Part shown: piece by piece, positions 1 through 7,700 of the stretch
Layout of the letters: each line of letters opens with the position of its first letter
How positions within the stretch are numbered: position 1 is the first letter of the stretch
Position numbers and translations under genes: made by a program
Assembly: GCA_944387755.1 (NCBI GenBank)
Contig: CALXGC010000146.1
Span: 1-10,301, forward strand
Reading direction: 5' to 3'
DNA from: an uncultured Oscillospiraceae bacterium
GTDB lineage: Bacteria; Bacillota_A; Clostridia; Oscillospirales; Oscillospiraceae
Length of the DNA: 10,301 nt
The notes under the pieces: generated by a model
Seen by the model: the letters and a program-made list of their open reading frames with translations, nothing else
What the model was told of the DNA's origin: nothing
Database searches by the model: none

Positions 1-1589
1 CAGGGCTCCAGCAAAATACTCTCCGCCTCCATAAGGCCCTGGCGCACCGCCCGGTAGGTGGCCTGTCGGAAGTCGCCCCCCTCGGTATGCTTCACATGGG
101 CCCGGCCGGTGAGCAGGGTGATGGTCATGTCGGTGATGGGGGAGCCGGTGAGCACCCCCAGGTGCTCCTTCTCCATCAGGTGGGTGAGGATGAGCCGCTG
201 CCAGTTCCGGTCCAGCACATCCTCCGGGCAGGCGGAGGCGAAGCGGAGGCCGGAGCCCCTGGGGGCGGGTTCCAGCAGCAGGTGGACCTCCGCGTAGTGG
301 CGCAGGGGTTCAAAGTGGCCCACCCCCTCCACCGGGGCGGCGATGGTCTCTTTATAGAGGATGCTCCCGGTGCTGAAGGATACCGCCAGGCCGAAGCGGT
401 CCCGGATGAGCCGGGTGAGCACCTCCAGCTGCACGGCCCCCATAAGCTGCAGGCGAATCTCCCGCGCCTGCTCGTTCCAGGCGATGTGGAGCTGGGGGTC
501 CTCCTCCTCCAGCTCTCCAAGCTGTTTCAGGGCGGTGTGGACGTTGGCCCCCTGGGGCAGAATGACCTGATAGGACAGCACCGGCTCCAGCAGGGGGATG
601 GGGGATTCCTCCTCGAAGCCCAGGCCCTCTCCGGCGTGTGTGCGGCTGAGGCCAACCACGGCGCACACGCCCCCGGCGGGGACGGCGTCCGCCGCCTGAA
701 ACTGCGCCCCGGAGTAGACGCGGAGCTGGTCGGCCTTCTCCTCCCACACCTGCTCCGCCGGGAGAGAGCCGTCGGGCCGCTGGTTGGTGAGGAGGGCCTT
801 CACCTTTAAACTGCCGCCGGTGACTTTCAGATAGGTGAGGCGCACGCCCAGAGGGTCCCGGCCGATTTTAAAGATTTTGGCCCCAAATTCCGCCGGGTAC
901 CGGGGCGGGGCGGCGAACCGGGCGAAGCCCTGGAGAAATTCCCGCACCCCCTCCAGCCTCAGAGCGGAGCCGAACCAGCAGGGGAACACCTTCCGGTGCT
1001 GAATCAGGGAGACCACGTCCCCGTCCTCCAGTTCCCCGGTCTCCAGGTATTTCTCCAAAATTCCCTCGTCGCAGACGGCGGCGTCCTCCTGCCAGCCCTC
1101 CGGGGCAGAGAAGTCCACGCAGCCGGCGCTGAGCCGCTGTTTTAACTGCGCCAGCAGAGCCTCCCGGTCCGCGCCGGGCAGGTCCATCTTGTTGACAAAT
1201 AAAAAGGTGGGGATGTGGTACCGGGACAGCAGCCGCCAGAGGGTGAGGGTGTGTCCCTGCACTCCGTCGGCGCCGCTGACGACCAGGATGGCGTAGTCCA
1301 GCACCTGTAGGGTCCGCTCCATCTCGCTGGAGAAGTCCACATGGCCGGGGGTGTCCAGAAGGGTGACGGTCAGACCCTCCAGGTTCAGCACCGCCTGCTT
1401 GGAGAAGATGGTGATGCCCCGCTCCCGCTCCTGCTGGTCGGTGTCCAGAAAGGCGTCCCCATGGTCCACCCGGCCCAGGCGGCGCAGCTGGCCGCTCTCG
1501 TACAGCAGGCCCTCGGACAGGGTGGTCTTCCCTGCGTCCACATGGGCCAGCAGGCCCGCACATATTCTCTTGACCGGTAATTCGCCCAT
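1..1589 (-). CDS. TetM/EF-G-like translational GTPase, 3' end cut by window edge
   Basis: A ribosome-associated translational GTPase of the EF-G superfamily, closest in layout to the Tet(M)/Tet(O)/Tet(W) ribosomal protection proteins. From the ATG at 1589-1587 the frame stays open to the left edge, giving 529 residues; the stop lies outside. Visible GTPase motifs: G1 AHVDAGKTT (15-23), G2 around RGIT (57-60), G3 DTPGH (79-83), G4 NKMD (133-136) and a G5-like FGSAL near 206-210. A beta-barrel domain II follows from about 236, then EF-G-like domain III, and part of domain IV (about 425 onward). A strong GGAGGAG six bases before the ATG fixes the start. Tet(M) is 639 residues, so at least 110 are missing. 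The segment matching the Tet(M) domain IV loop reads AHVKHTEGGDF rather than the YSPVSTPADF I recall for Tet(M), so tetracycline protection is uncertain; it may be a housekeeping translation factor. Family assignment is sure, function is not. Confidence 0.9.
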   Translation of the reverse strand, partial: MGELPVKRICAGLLAHVDAGKTTLSEGLLYESGQLRRLGRVDHGDAFLDTDQQERERGITIFSKQAVLNLEGLTVTLLDTPGHVDFSSEMERTLQVLDYAILVVSGADGVQGHTLTLWRLLSRYHIPTFLFVNKMDLPGADREALLAQLKQRLSAGCVDFSAPEGWQEDAAVCDEGILEKYLETGELEDGDVVSLIQHRKVFPCWFGSALRLEGVREFLQGFARFAAPPRYPAEFGAKIFKIGRDPLGVRLTYLKVTGGSLKVKALLTNQRPDGSLPAEQVWEEKADQLRVYSGAQFQAADAVPAGGVCAVVGLSRTHAGEGLGFEEESPIPLLEPVLSYQVILPQGANVHTALKQLGELEEEDPQLHIAWNEQAREIRLQLMGAVQLEVLTRLIRDRFGLAVSFSTGSILYKETIAAPVEGVGHFEPLRHYAEVHLLLEPAPRGSGLRFASACPEDVLDRNWQRLILTHLMEKEHLGVLTGSPITDMTITLLTGRAHVKHTEGGDFRQATYRAVRQGLMEAESILLEP

Positions 1590-1596
1590 TGTAAAC

Positions 1597-1603
1597 TCCT
1601 CCG
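1597..1603 (-). promoter_or_regulatory. Shine-Dalgarno of the TetM-like GTPase gene
   Basis: On the minus strand GGAGGAG lies six bases before the ATG at 1589-1587. It is near-ideal, and it selects this start over the out-of-frame ATG further upstream. Confidence 0.85.
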
Positions 1604-1622
1604 TGCGTCAAAACGTGTCACT

Positions 1623-1651
1623 AGTATATCACAAACGCGGCTTTCCGTCGA
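1623..1651 (-). promoter_or_regulatory. Putative sigma-70/SigA promoter of the TetM-like gene
   Basis: Reading the minus strand, a -35-like TCGACG (1651-1646, four of six consensus bases) is followed by a 17-base spacer and a -10 TATACT (1628-1623, five of six). The transcript would start near 1616, leaving an untranslated leader of only about 26 bases. That leaves no room for the leader-peptide attenuator known upstream of tet(M). Confidence 0.55.
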
Positions 1652-1660
1652 GGCAAAGAC

Positions 1661-1700
1661 AAAAAAGCGCCGCAGGCGGCGTCTGCTGCCTGCGGCGCTT
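1661..1700 (-). terminator. Rho-independent terminator downstream of the surface-protein gene
   Basis: A perfect 13-bp GC-rich stem (1665-1677 with 1688-1700) and a 10-base loop. On the minus strand it is followed by a run of six T (1666-1661, partly in the stem) and then a further T-rich stretch. It lies about 67 bases past the surface-protein stop and just before the -35 of the TetM-like gene, so it insulates the two. Confidence 0.9.
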
Positions 1701-1707
1701 CCCCGGA

Positions 1708-1729
1708 GGCGGCGGGGAGAGGAGCCGCC
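1708..1729 (-). repeat. Small inverted repeat in the 3' untranslated region
   Basis: GGCGGC (1708-1713) and GCCGCC (1724-1729) form a 6-bp stem with a 10-base loop, between the surface-protein stop and the main terminator. It may protect the mRNA 3' end or mean nothing; no T-run follows it. Confidence 0.4.
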
Positions 1730-1766
1730 GGTCAGGGGACAAATACATTCAGTTTAAATGCGGAAA

Positions 1767-4061
1767 TCAGAAGTTCTGCTGCCTTCTGCGGGTGACAAGG
1801 AACAGAGCGCCAGCCGCCGCCAGGATGGCCGCGCCGCCCACGGTGAACATCGCGGTGCCCATGCCGCCGGTGTGGGGGACGGGGCTGTTGGCGAAGTTCA
1901 CGTCCACCAGGTTGGTGGCCGCGTCGGCGTCCTTGGTGATGGTAATCTCCAGAGGCGTGTCGCTCTTGACATAGTTGTCGGGAGCATCGGTCTCCACCAG
2001 GTAGTAGGTGCCCTCGTCCAGGCCGTCAATGCGCACATAGCCGTCGCTGCCGGAGACGATACCATCCTTCACAACCGTTCCGCCTTCATCGGGCTTCCCA
2101 TCGTACAGGGTAAACGTTGCGCCAGCCAGGCCGGTGGCCGTGAAGCCTTCGCTGCCGGGGGTGCCGGTAGCGGTGGTCTGGTCATACTTGAAGATGTTGA
2201 TGCCGTAGGTCTCCACGGTGACGGTGGCGGTGCTGGTCTTGTCCGTGGGGTAGGACACATAGACGCTGTTGAGATAGTCGCCGGCCTTAGCACCCTGATT
2301 CAGCGTAGTGCTGTAGGTCACGGTGATCTTGGTGGCATTCTCAATATCGGTATCGCTGATAATACCGGCTTCATACAGGGCCACCAGGTCAATGGCGATT
2401 TCAAAGTCGCAGGTGAACGCCTCCTGACCCTCCTCAGCGGGATGCTCCACGTTGGCGGTGTAGGTGTAGTAAGTAACCGTTCCGTTGCCGTTGGTCTTGG
2501 ACAGCGTGGTGTTGCCAATCTTCACAACGGGCTCTGCCGTCAGGGCGTCAAATGCGTCGTCCATCTGGTCGTGGAAGGTCAGGATGTACTCGCCGCGCTC
2601 CTCCGCCAGCAGGTTTACGGCGGGAGGCGTCTCAACTTGAGGAGGCTGCGCCGGGTCGGCCTCGATGTAGTTGAGCAGATCGTTGGGCACGTTGGACTCC
2701 AGCTGGAACGTCACCGTATCGCCGGCGGCCACGATGTCGCTGTCCACATACTGGGAGGTTTCGCCCTCGCCGGGAATCACGATGTCCTTGTCAATGCCGG
2801 GGTAGTTGGTCTTGGGTACAGGCTTGCCGCTCTGCCAGTAAATCAAATCCTTGAACCAGGTGAACGTTACCAAAAAGTTCTCCGGGTCGTCCACGCCGAA
2901 GGTTAGGGTGTGGGAGCCTTCCTCATTGGCCTTTTCAATTGCGGCCTGAATTTCTGCGTTGGCGCCTTCCGGATTCGGAGACCAACTGATTTCGGCGTCC
3001 TCTTTGCCGGTCCAGAGCCAATAGCCTTCGGTGTTAGGGGCAACATAGTTGGCGTGCAGCTCAATCTGGCCGGTGGTGTTTTGGCCGGAGACGACAAAGG
3101 AGTTGCTGCCCATGGTGTTGGCCGCCAGAATCTCCTCCGCCTTGCCGCCGTTGTCCTCCAGGTTGACCAGGCCGATAATGGCATTGGTCAGGTTGTTGTT
3201 GGAGATATTAACGGTATAGCCGTTGCTTTCCGCGCCGCCCGCGAACTGGTCCTCAAAATACGCCTTGCAGTACAGGTCGTTGCCGGTGAGGGTGTTGTTG
3301 GTGAAGGTGTAAGTACCCATGTCGCCGTCCACGCTGTCGCCGGAATACTGGTGGATAGCGAAAGCGCAGTTGGTGAAGGCGTTGCCGTCGATGGTGACAG
3401 CAGCCACGTCCGCGCTGTCGGACTGGCCGCGGATGCCCTCCATCAGGTTGGTGAAGGTGCAGCCTTTAATGGTGAAGCCGCTGTACTTGCTGATGGAAAT
3501 ACCCACGTTGCCATTGCCCTGGCCGCTCATGCTGCCATTGCCGGTGAAGTCGCAATTCCGGATGGTGAAGTGATCGGCATACACGCCCGCCTCGTTGTGG
3601 TTGCTGATGGCGGCGTTCATGTGGTGGCCGTTTCCGGGACGAGTTGTGCCGACGGTGATGGTGAGGCCGTCCAGGGTGACGTTCTGGGCGTCCCAGAGCT
3701 GAATACCGCCCAGGTCCATCCAGTTGCCGGAGTTAAAGGTTACGTCCGGAGTGGAACCGTTCAGGGTCTCTACAGTTACGTCCGCGCCGTCGGCGGCTTT
3801 AACGGTCAGACCGTCCAAATCGCTTAACACGACGAAACGGTTGTAAATACCCGTACCGACCTCGATAGTCCAGCCGGTTTTGTCCGTTTGGCCGCTGATG
3901 TAATTGATCGCTTCCTGAATGCCGTCTGCGCCGTCCTCCGCCGTCACAGAGGCAGTCTTTCCGTCATAGGAAACTGCGAAGACGGCGGTGGGCATCAGAC
4001 TCAGAACCATAGCCAGGGCCATAAGGCTGCTGAACAGACGGGATTTCAATTTTTTACCCAT
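1767..4061 (-). CDS. Sortase-anchored surface protein with beta-helix and pilin-type isopeptide domains
   Basis: A 764-residue exported cell-wall protein, probably an adhesin or pilin-like structural protein. A signal peptide occupies residues 1-29 (MGKKLKSRLF, hydrophobic core, AVFA before the likely cut). Residues about 50-345 are Asn/Gly-rich with recurring 'FTIRNC', 'VTIDGN', 'YTFTNN', 'VNISNN' turns, the pattern of right-handed parallel beta-helix (PbH1) repeats. Residues about 415-610 resemble the fimbrial isopeptide-forming D2 domain. Residues about 615-710 look like a SpaA/Cna-B domain, with a candidate bond lysine in IFKYD (K625) and the E-box YYLVETDAP (E690). The C-terminus has the sorting motif VPHTG (728-732), a hydrophobic segment (738-757) and the tail RRRQQNF. 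The frame is open further upstream to 4340, but the signal peptide sets the start at 4061; the upstream purine-rich AAAGGAG sits 13 bases before it, rather far. Target of binding is unknown. No sortase gene lies in the window. GC content looks lower than in the neighbours. Confidence 0.88.
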   Translation of the reverse strand: MGKKLKSRLFSSLMALAMVLSLMPTAVFAVSYDGKTASVTAEDGADGIQEAINYISGQTDKTGWTIEVGTGIYNRFVVLSDLDGLTVKAADGADVTVETLNGSTPDVTFNSGNWMDLGGIQLWDAQNVTLDGLTITVGTTRPGNGHHMNAAISNHNEAGVYADHFTIRNCDFTGNGSMSGQGNGNVGISISKYSGFTIKGCTFTNLMEGIRGQSDSADVAAVTIDGNAFTNCAFAIHQYSGDSVDGDMGTYTFTNNTLTGNDLYCKAYFEDQFAGGAESNGYTVNISNNNLTNAIIGLVNLEDNGGKAEEILAANTMGSNSFVVSGQNTTGQIELHANYVAPNTEGYWLWTGKEDAEISWSPNPEGANAEIQAAIEKANEEGSHTLTFGVDDPENFLVTFTWFKDLIYWQSGKPVPKTNYPGIDKDIVIPGEGETSQYVDSDIVAAGDTVTFQLESNVPNDLLNYIEADPAQPPQVETPPAVNLLAEERGEYILTFHDQMDDAFDALTAEPVVKIGNTTLSKTNGNGTVTYYTYTANVEHPAEEGQEAFTCDFEIAIDLVALYEAGIISDTDIENATKITVTYSTTLNQGAKAGDYLNSVYVSYPTDKTSTATVTVETYGINIFKYDQTTATGTPGSEGFTATGLAGATFTLYDGKPDEGGTVVKDGIVSGSDGYVRIDGLDEGTYYLVETDAPDNYVKSDTPLEITITKDADAATNLVDVNFANSPVPHTGGMGTAMFTVGGAAILAAAGALFLVTRRRQQNF

Positions 4062-4140
4062 AAAGCGCTCGCTTCTCCTTTCAAGTCCGGTCAAAATGGT
4101 TTGCCTAACATTATGGTGTGCGAAGCTGTGGAAAAAATTG

Positions 4141-4228
4141 TGCGCCTCCTCTCCGCGCACCCGGCGGAGCCTGTCAGAGGAGGCTGTCCGCCGGGTGCGT
4201 TTTTGGGGGGCGGCGCCCCCCAAAAAAA
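4141..4228 (-). repeat. Compound palindromic element in the surface-protein leader
   Basis: Two adjacent near-perfect hairpins. The first pairs 4200-4211 with 4215-4226: a 12-bp stem of T5, G6 and C closing a 3-base loop. The second pairs 4156-4168 with 4187-4199, 13 bp perfect, enclosing an 18-base arm with a smaller GCCT/AGGC stem. A third, weaker 5-bp stem (4141-4145 with 4155-4159) shares bases with the second and, on the minus strand, is followed by six T at 4138-4133. The structures could form a terminator/antiterminator pair, or the block could be an interspersed REP- or MITE-like repeat. Whether copies exist elsewhere cannot be seen here. Confidence 0.6.
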
Positions 4229-4241
4229 CCGCTTTAATACT

Positions 4242-4270
4242 ATCATAATCCATAAGAAAAGGCAAGTAAA
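4242..4270 (-). promoter_or_regulatory. Putative SigA promoter for the surface-protein gene
   Basis: On the minus strand, TTTACT (4270-4265, four of six consensus bases), a 17-base spacer and TATGAT (4247-4242, five of six). Transcription would start near 4235, at the edge of the hairpin element, giving a leader of about 170 bases. Confidence 0.55.
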
Positions 4271-4334
4271 ATGCGGAAATTTTGTTGACTTGACAGGAAT
4301 TTAACAAAGAAAGACCGAAAACAGCGGAGTTCCA

Positions 4335-4349
4335 TGACACATTTTGTCA
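4335..4349. promoter_or_regulatory. Candidate operator TGACA-N5-TGTCA
   Basis: A 15-base inverted repeat with 5-base arms, 15 bases upstream of the -35 of the activase promoter and about 65 bases upstream of the -35 of the divergent surface-protein promoter. The position suits a transcription factor site acting on the activase gene, but the arms are short and I cannot name a regulator. Confidence 0.3.
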
Positions 4350-4364
4350 GGGAAAAGGAACCGG

Positions 4365-4393
4365 TTGCGGTCTGGTGGAAAATGTATTATAAT
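4365..4393 (+). promoter_or_regulatory. Strong SigA-type promoter for the activase-fusion gene
   Basis: TTGCGG (4365-4370), exactly 17 bases, then a perfect TATAAT (4388-4393). Predicted start is near 4400. It is the best promoter match in the window and sits about 325 bases ahead of the coding start, which implies a long leader. Confidence 0.8.
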
Positions 4394-4618
4394 AAATAGG
4401 ACAACATACGCCCGGAGGATAGCGCTCCGGACCACGCGGCGGCCGCCTTTTTATGAAGGCAGGCCGCCGTACTGCCGCCAGGAGGGGAGCGGACGTGCAG
4501 ACTGCCGGAGAACAGCCGGGCGGCAGGGGCGTAAGTTGTAAAAAAAGAACGAAATTCGCACAGAAATTGTTTAAAACGGAACTAAAATTTACACTTTCTA
4601 AACACAAAATATTGTTTT

Positions 4619-4648
4619 TTGACAAGAACATAACGGAAAAGATATGTA
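4619..4648 (+). promoter_or_regulatory. Possible second promoter inside the leader
   Basis: A perfect -35 TTGACA (4619-4624) is followed after 18 bases by a poor -10 TATGTA (4643-4648); a better TAAAAT (4647-4652) is at 22 bases, too far. It might give a shorter transcript under an activator, but this is weak. Confidence 0.25.
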
Positions 4649-4708
4649 AAATGATGTCTGAACATGTACAAAACTTGAGAGAAGCGGCACCCCTGCGCCG
4701 CTCAAGCG

Positions 4709-4713
4709 AAGGA
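4709..4713 (+). promoter_or_regulatory. Ribosome binding site of the activase-fusion gene
   Basis: AAGGA lies 10 bases before the ATG at 4724. A second purine block, GGGAG at 4717-4721, is too close to be the main site. The start is also supported by protein homology: the ASKHA fold begins within ten residues. Confidence 0.6.
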
Positions 4714-4723
4714 ACTGGGAGCC

Positions 4724-7700
4724 ATGAGTAAAGAGAGAATTATTCTGCATGTAGGAATTGACGTGGGGTCCACGACCACGAAAATTGCCGCCCTGGACAC
4801 GCGGACGGGGCGGGTGGTGTACTCTGACTATCAGCGGCACCACGCGGACCAGGTGAAGAGCGTCTCCGACGCCCTGTGGAAGATCTATGGACGGTATCCG
4901 GACGCCCAGTTCCACCTGGCCCTCACCGGGTCGGGGGCCAAGCGCCTGGGCGACGCCCTGGGCGTGCCCTATGTCCAGGAGGTGGTGGCCAACTCCATCG
5001 CCCTGCGCGCCAAGTATGAGAATGTGGGCGCAGCCATCGAGCTGGGCGGCCAGGACGCCAAAATCATTTTCTTCCGCAAGGACGAGGCCACCGGCCGGCT
5101 GGAGGCCGCCGACATGCGGATGAACGGCAGCTGCGCCGGGGGCACCGGGGCCTTCATCGACGAGGTGGCCGCCATTTTGAACGTGCCCATCGAGGCGTTT
5201 AACGCCCTGGCGGCCAAGGGGGACTGCGTCTATGACGTGTCCGGCCGGTGCGGCGTGTACGCCAAGACGGACATACAGCCTCTGCTGAACCAGGGGGTGT
5301 CCAAGGAAAACCTGGCCCTGTCCGCCTTCCACGCCATCGCCAAACAGACCATCGGCGGTCTGGCCCAGGGCCTGGAGATCAAAAAGCCCGTGGCCTTCGA
5401 GGGCGGACCTCTCACCTTCAACCCCACCCTGATTCGGGTGTTTGCCCAGCGGCTGAACCTGAAGCCGGAGGAGATTCTGGTCCCGGAGCGCCCGGAGCTG
5501 ATGATGGCCTACGGCGCGGCCCTGTCCCTGGACAGCCTCTACGCCGGCCGGGACACCCAGGTGAAGCCAGAGCGGGTGCTGGACGGCCTTCAGCATGTGA
5601 AGGAGGCCGCCGGCAGCGGGGAGAAGGGAAGGCCCTTCTTCGACACCCCGGCGGAGCGGGAGGAATTCCAGCGCCGTCACACCCTTCCGGACTGGAAGCC
5701 GGTGGAGCTCCATGAGGGCCAGACCGTCCGGGCCTGGCTGGGCATCGACTCCGGCAGCACCACCACAAAATTTGTCCTGCTGGGGGAGAATGAGGAGATT
5801 TTGGACTCCTTTTACGCCCCCAACCAGGGCGACCCCCTGAACGTGGCCAAAGCCGCCCTGCTGGCCATGCGGGACCGGTATCAGAAGGCCGGGGCCAAGC
5901 TGGAGATTTTGGGGGTGGGCACCACCGGCTATGGGGAGCAGCTCTTCGCCAACGCCTTCTCCGCCGAGTGCCATGTGGTGGAGACGGTGGCCCACGCCCG
6001 CGCCGCCGCCCAGTATGTGCCGGACGCCACCTTCCTGCTGGACATCGGCGGACAGGATATGAAGGCCATCTGGCTCTCCCACGGCGTCATCACCAACATT
6101 GTGGTTAACGAGGCCTGCTCCTCTGGCTGCGGCTCCTTTTTGGAGAACTTTGCCGCCTCCCTGCATATCCCGGTGGACCAGATTGCCCAGGCGGCCTTCG
6201 ACGCCCAGAATCCTGCCCATCTGGGCAGCCGCTGCACCGTCTTCATGAACAGCAGCATCGTCACCGAGCAGCGCAACGGCAAGCTGCCTGGCGACATTAT
6301 GGCCGGGCTGTGCCGGTCTATCATTGAGAATGTCTTCACCAAAGTCATCCGTATCTCCAACCTGGACTCCCTGGGGGACACCATCGTGGTCCAGGGGGGG
6401 ACGTTCCGCAACGACGCGGTGGTCCGGGCCCTGGGGCAGTACACAGGCCGGCAGGTCATCCGGGCCCCTTACCCCGGCGTCATGGGAGCCATCGGCGCGG
6501 CCCTGCTCACCCGCGAGCGCATGGCCGGCAAAAAGCGCACCTTCATCGGCCTGGACGCCCTGGAGAGCTTTACATATACCCAGCAGGCCAACTCCCCCTG
6601 CCCCTTCTGCGCCAACCACTGCAAGCGTACCATCATTACCTTCTCCAACGGCAGCTCCTGGGTGACAAACAACCGCTGCGAGCGGGGCGAAATTCTGGGC
6701 GACCCCAGGGACGAGGGCGTCCGGGAGCAGCTCCAGGCCAGGAGCCGGGAGAAGAAGCAGACCCCCAACCTGTTCCGCCTGCGGGAGGAGCTGCTGTTTC
6801 AGGACTATCCCATCCCGGAGCCCCAGACAAAGCGGGACACGGTCATCGGCCTGCCCCGTGTGCTGGCCTTCTGGGACGCGGCCCCTTTCTGGACGACGTT
6901 TTTCCGCTGCCTGGGCTTCTCTGTAAAGCTCTCCCACAGGAGCACCCGGAAGATGTACGAGAGCGGCCTGTCCGCCGTCACCTCCGACACCGTCTGCTTC
7001 CCCGCCAAGCTGGTCCACGGCCATATCCGGGACCTGGTGCAGCAGGGGGTGGACCGGATCTTTATGCCCTCCGTCACCACCGTGCCCTCGGAGAACACGG
7101 AGAAGAACAGCGAGTCCATGTGCGCCGTGGTAAAGGGCTATCCCCTCATCATCCGCAACTCCGACGACCCGGAGCGCCAGTGGGGCGTTCCCTTTGACGC
7201 CCCGCTGTTCCACTGGTATACCGAGGCGGACCGGACGGAACAGCTGACAAAATATATGGAGGACGCCTATCAAATCCCCGCCCAGGAGGTCCGCGCCGCC
7301 ATCCGGGCGGCGGACCGGGCCCAGAAGATGTTTAGGCGGAAGCTGGTTCAGGCGGGGGAGAAGGTGCTCAACCAGGTGGAGAAGCGGCGGACCTATGCCG
7401 TGGTGCTGGCCGCCCGCCCCTATCAGACCGACGCCCTGGTGAACCACGACCTGCCCGATCTGTTTGCCGGCCTGGGCATTCCGGTGCTCACGGCGGACTC
7501 CGTGCCCGGCGCCAACGAGGTGGACCTGAGCCGGAGCATCCTGGATATTGTGAACAACTACCACGCCAGAATGCTGTCCTCGGCCATCCTGGCCGCCCAG
7601 GACCCCCGGCTGGAGTATGTGCAGATTGTCAGCTTCGGCTGCGGCCACGACGCCTATCTCTCCGATGAAATTATCCGCCTCATGGGGGAGATTTCGGGCA

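Larger units (their letters stand above)
4062..4340 (-). other. Untranslated leader and promoter region of the surface-protein gene
   Basis: The open frame continues here, but its translation carries no domain, precedes the signal peptide and is built largely from palindromic sequence. I read it as non-coding. It holds the minus-strand promoter (4242-4270), a compound hairpin element (4141-4228) and a purine-rich ribosome binding site around 4075-4081. Confidence 0.7.
4400..4723 (+). other. Long structured 5' leader of the activase-fusion gene
   Basis: About 320 bases without a convincing gene. The first 130 are GC-rich and can fold into successive hairpins: CCGGAG/CTCCGG (about 4412-4430), a 13-bp stem with one bulged A (4437-4449 with 4456-4469), and CTGCCGCC (4472-4479) with GGCGGCAG (4519-4526). 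The next 150 bases are AT-rich and look unstructured. A last 6-bp hairpin (4683-4688 with 4697-4702) ends seven bases before the ribosome binding site. No intrinsic terminator (stem plus U-run) is visible in it. It could be a cis-acting riboregulator, or the GC-rich part could be a small RNA. I do not recognise a known riboswitch class. Confidence 0.5.

Noticed and set aside
868..1611. A 247-codon minus-strand frame starting upstream of the TetM-like gene
   Set aside because: It is out of frame with the GTPase motifs and is Gly/Arg/Pro-rich. The true frame starts at 1589 and has no stop inside the window.
1758..3827. Two long plus-strand open frames (382 and 305 codons) opposite the surface-protein gene
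   Set aside because: They are antisense shadows: Val/Gly/His-rich without domains or ribosome binding sites, while the minus strand has a signal peptide, domains and a sorting signal.
4156..4204. Plus-strand terminator (13-bp stem followed by five T)
   Set aside because: No plus-strand gene ends here, and the T-run is also the arm of the next hairpin. The block is better described as a palindromic element in the minus-strand leader.
4062..4340. A 93-residue N-terminal extension of the surface protein from an ATG at 4340
   Set aside because: It would put the signal peptide in the interior and would translate the promoter and the palindromes. The start at 4061 directly before the signal peptide is better.
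4453..4731. A 92-codon plus-strand frame in the leader overlapping the activase start
   Set aside because: The predicted peptide is basic and compositionally odd, begins inside a hairpin, has no ribosome binding site and no known domain.
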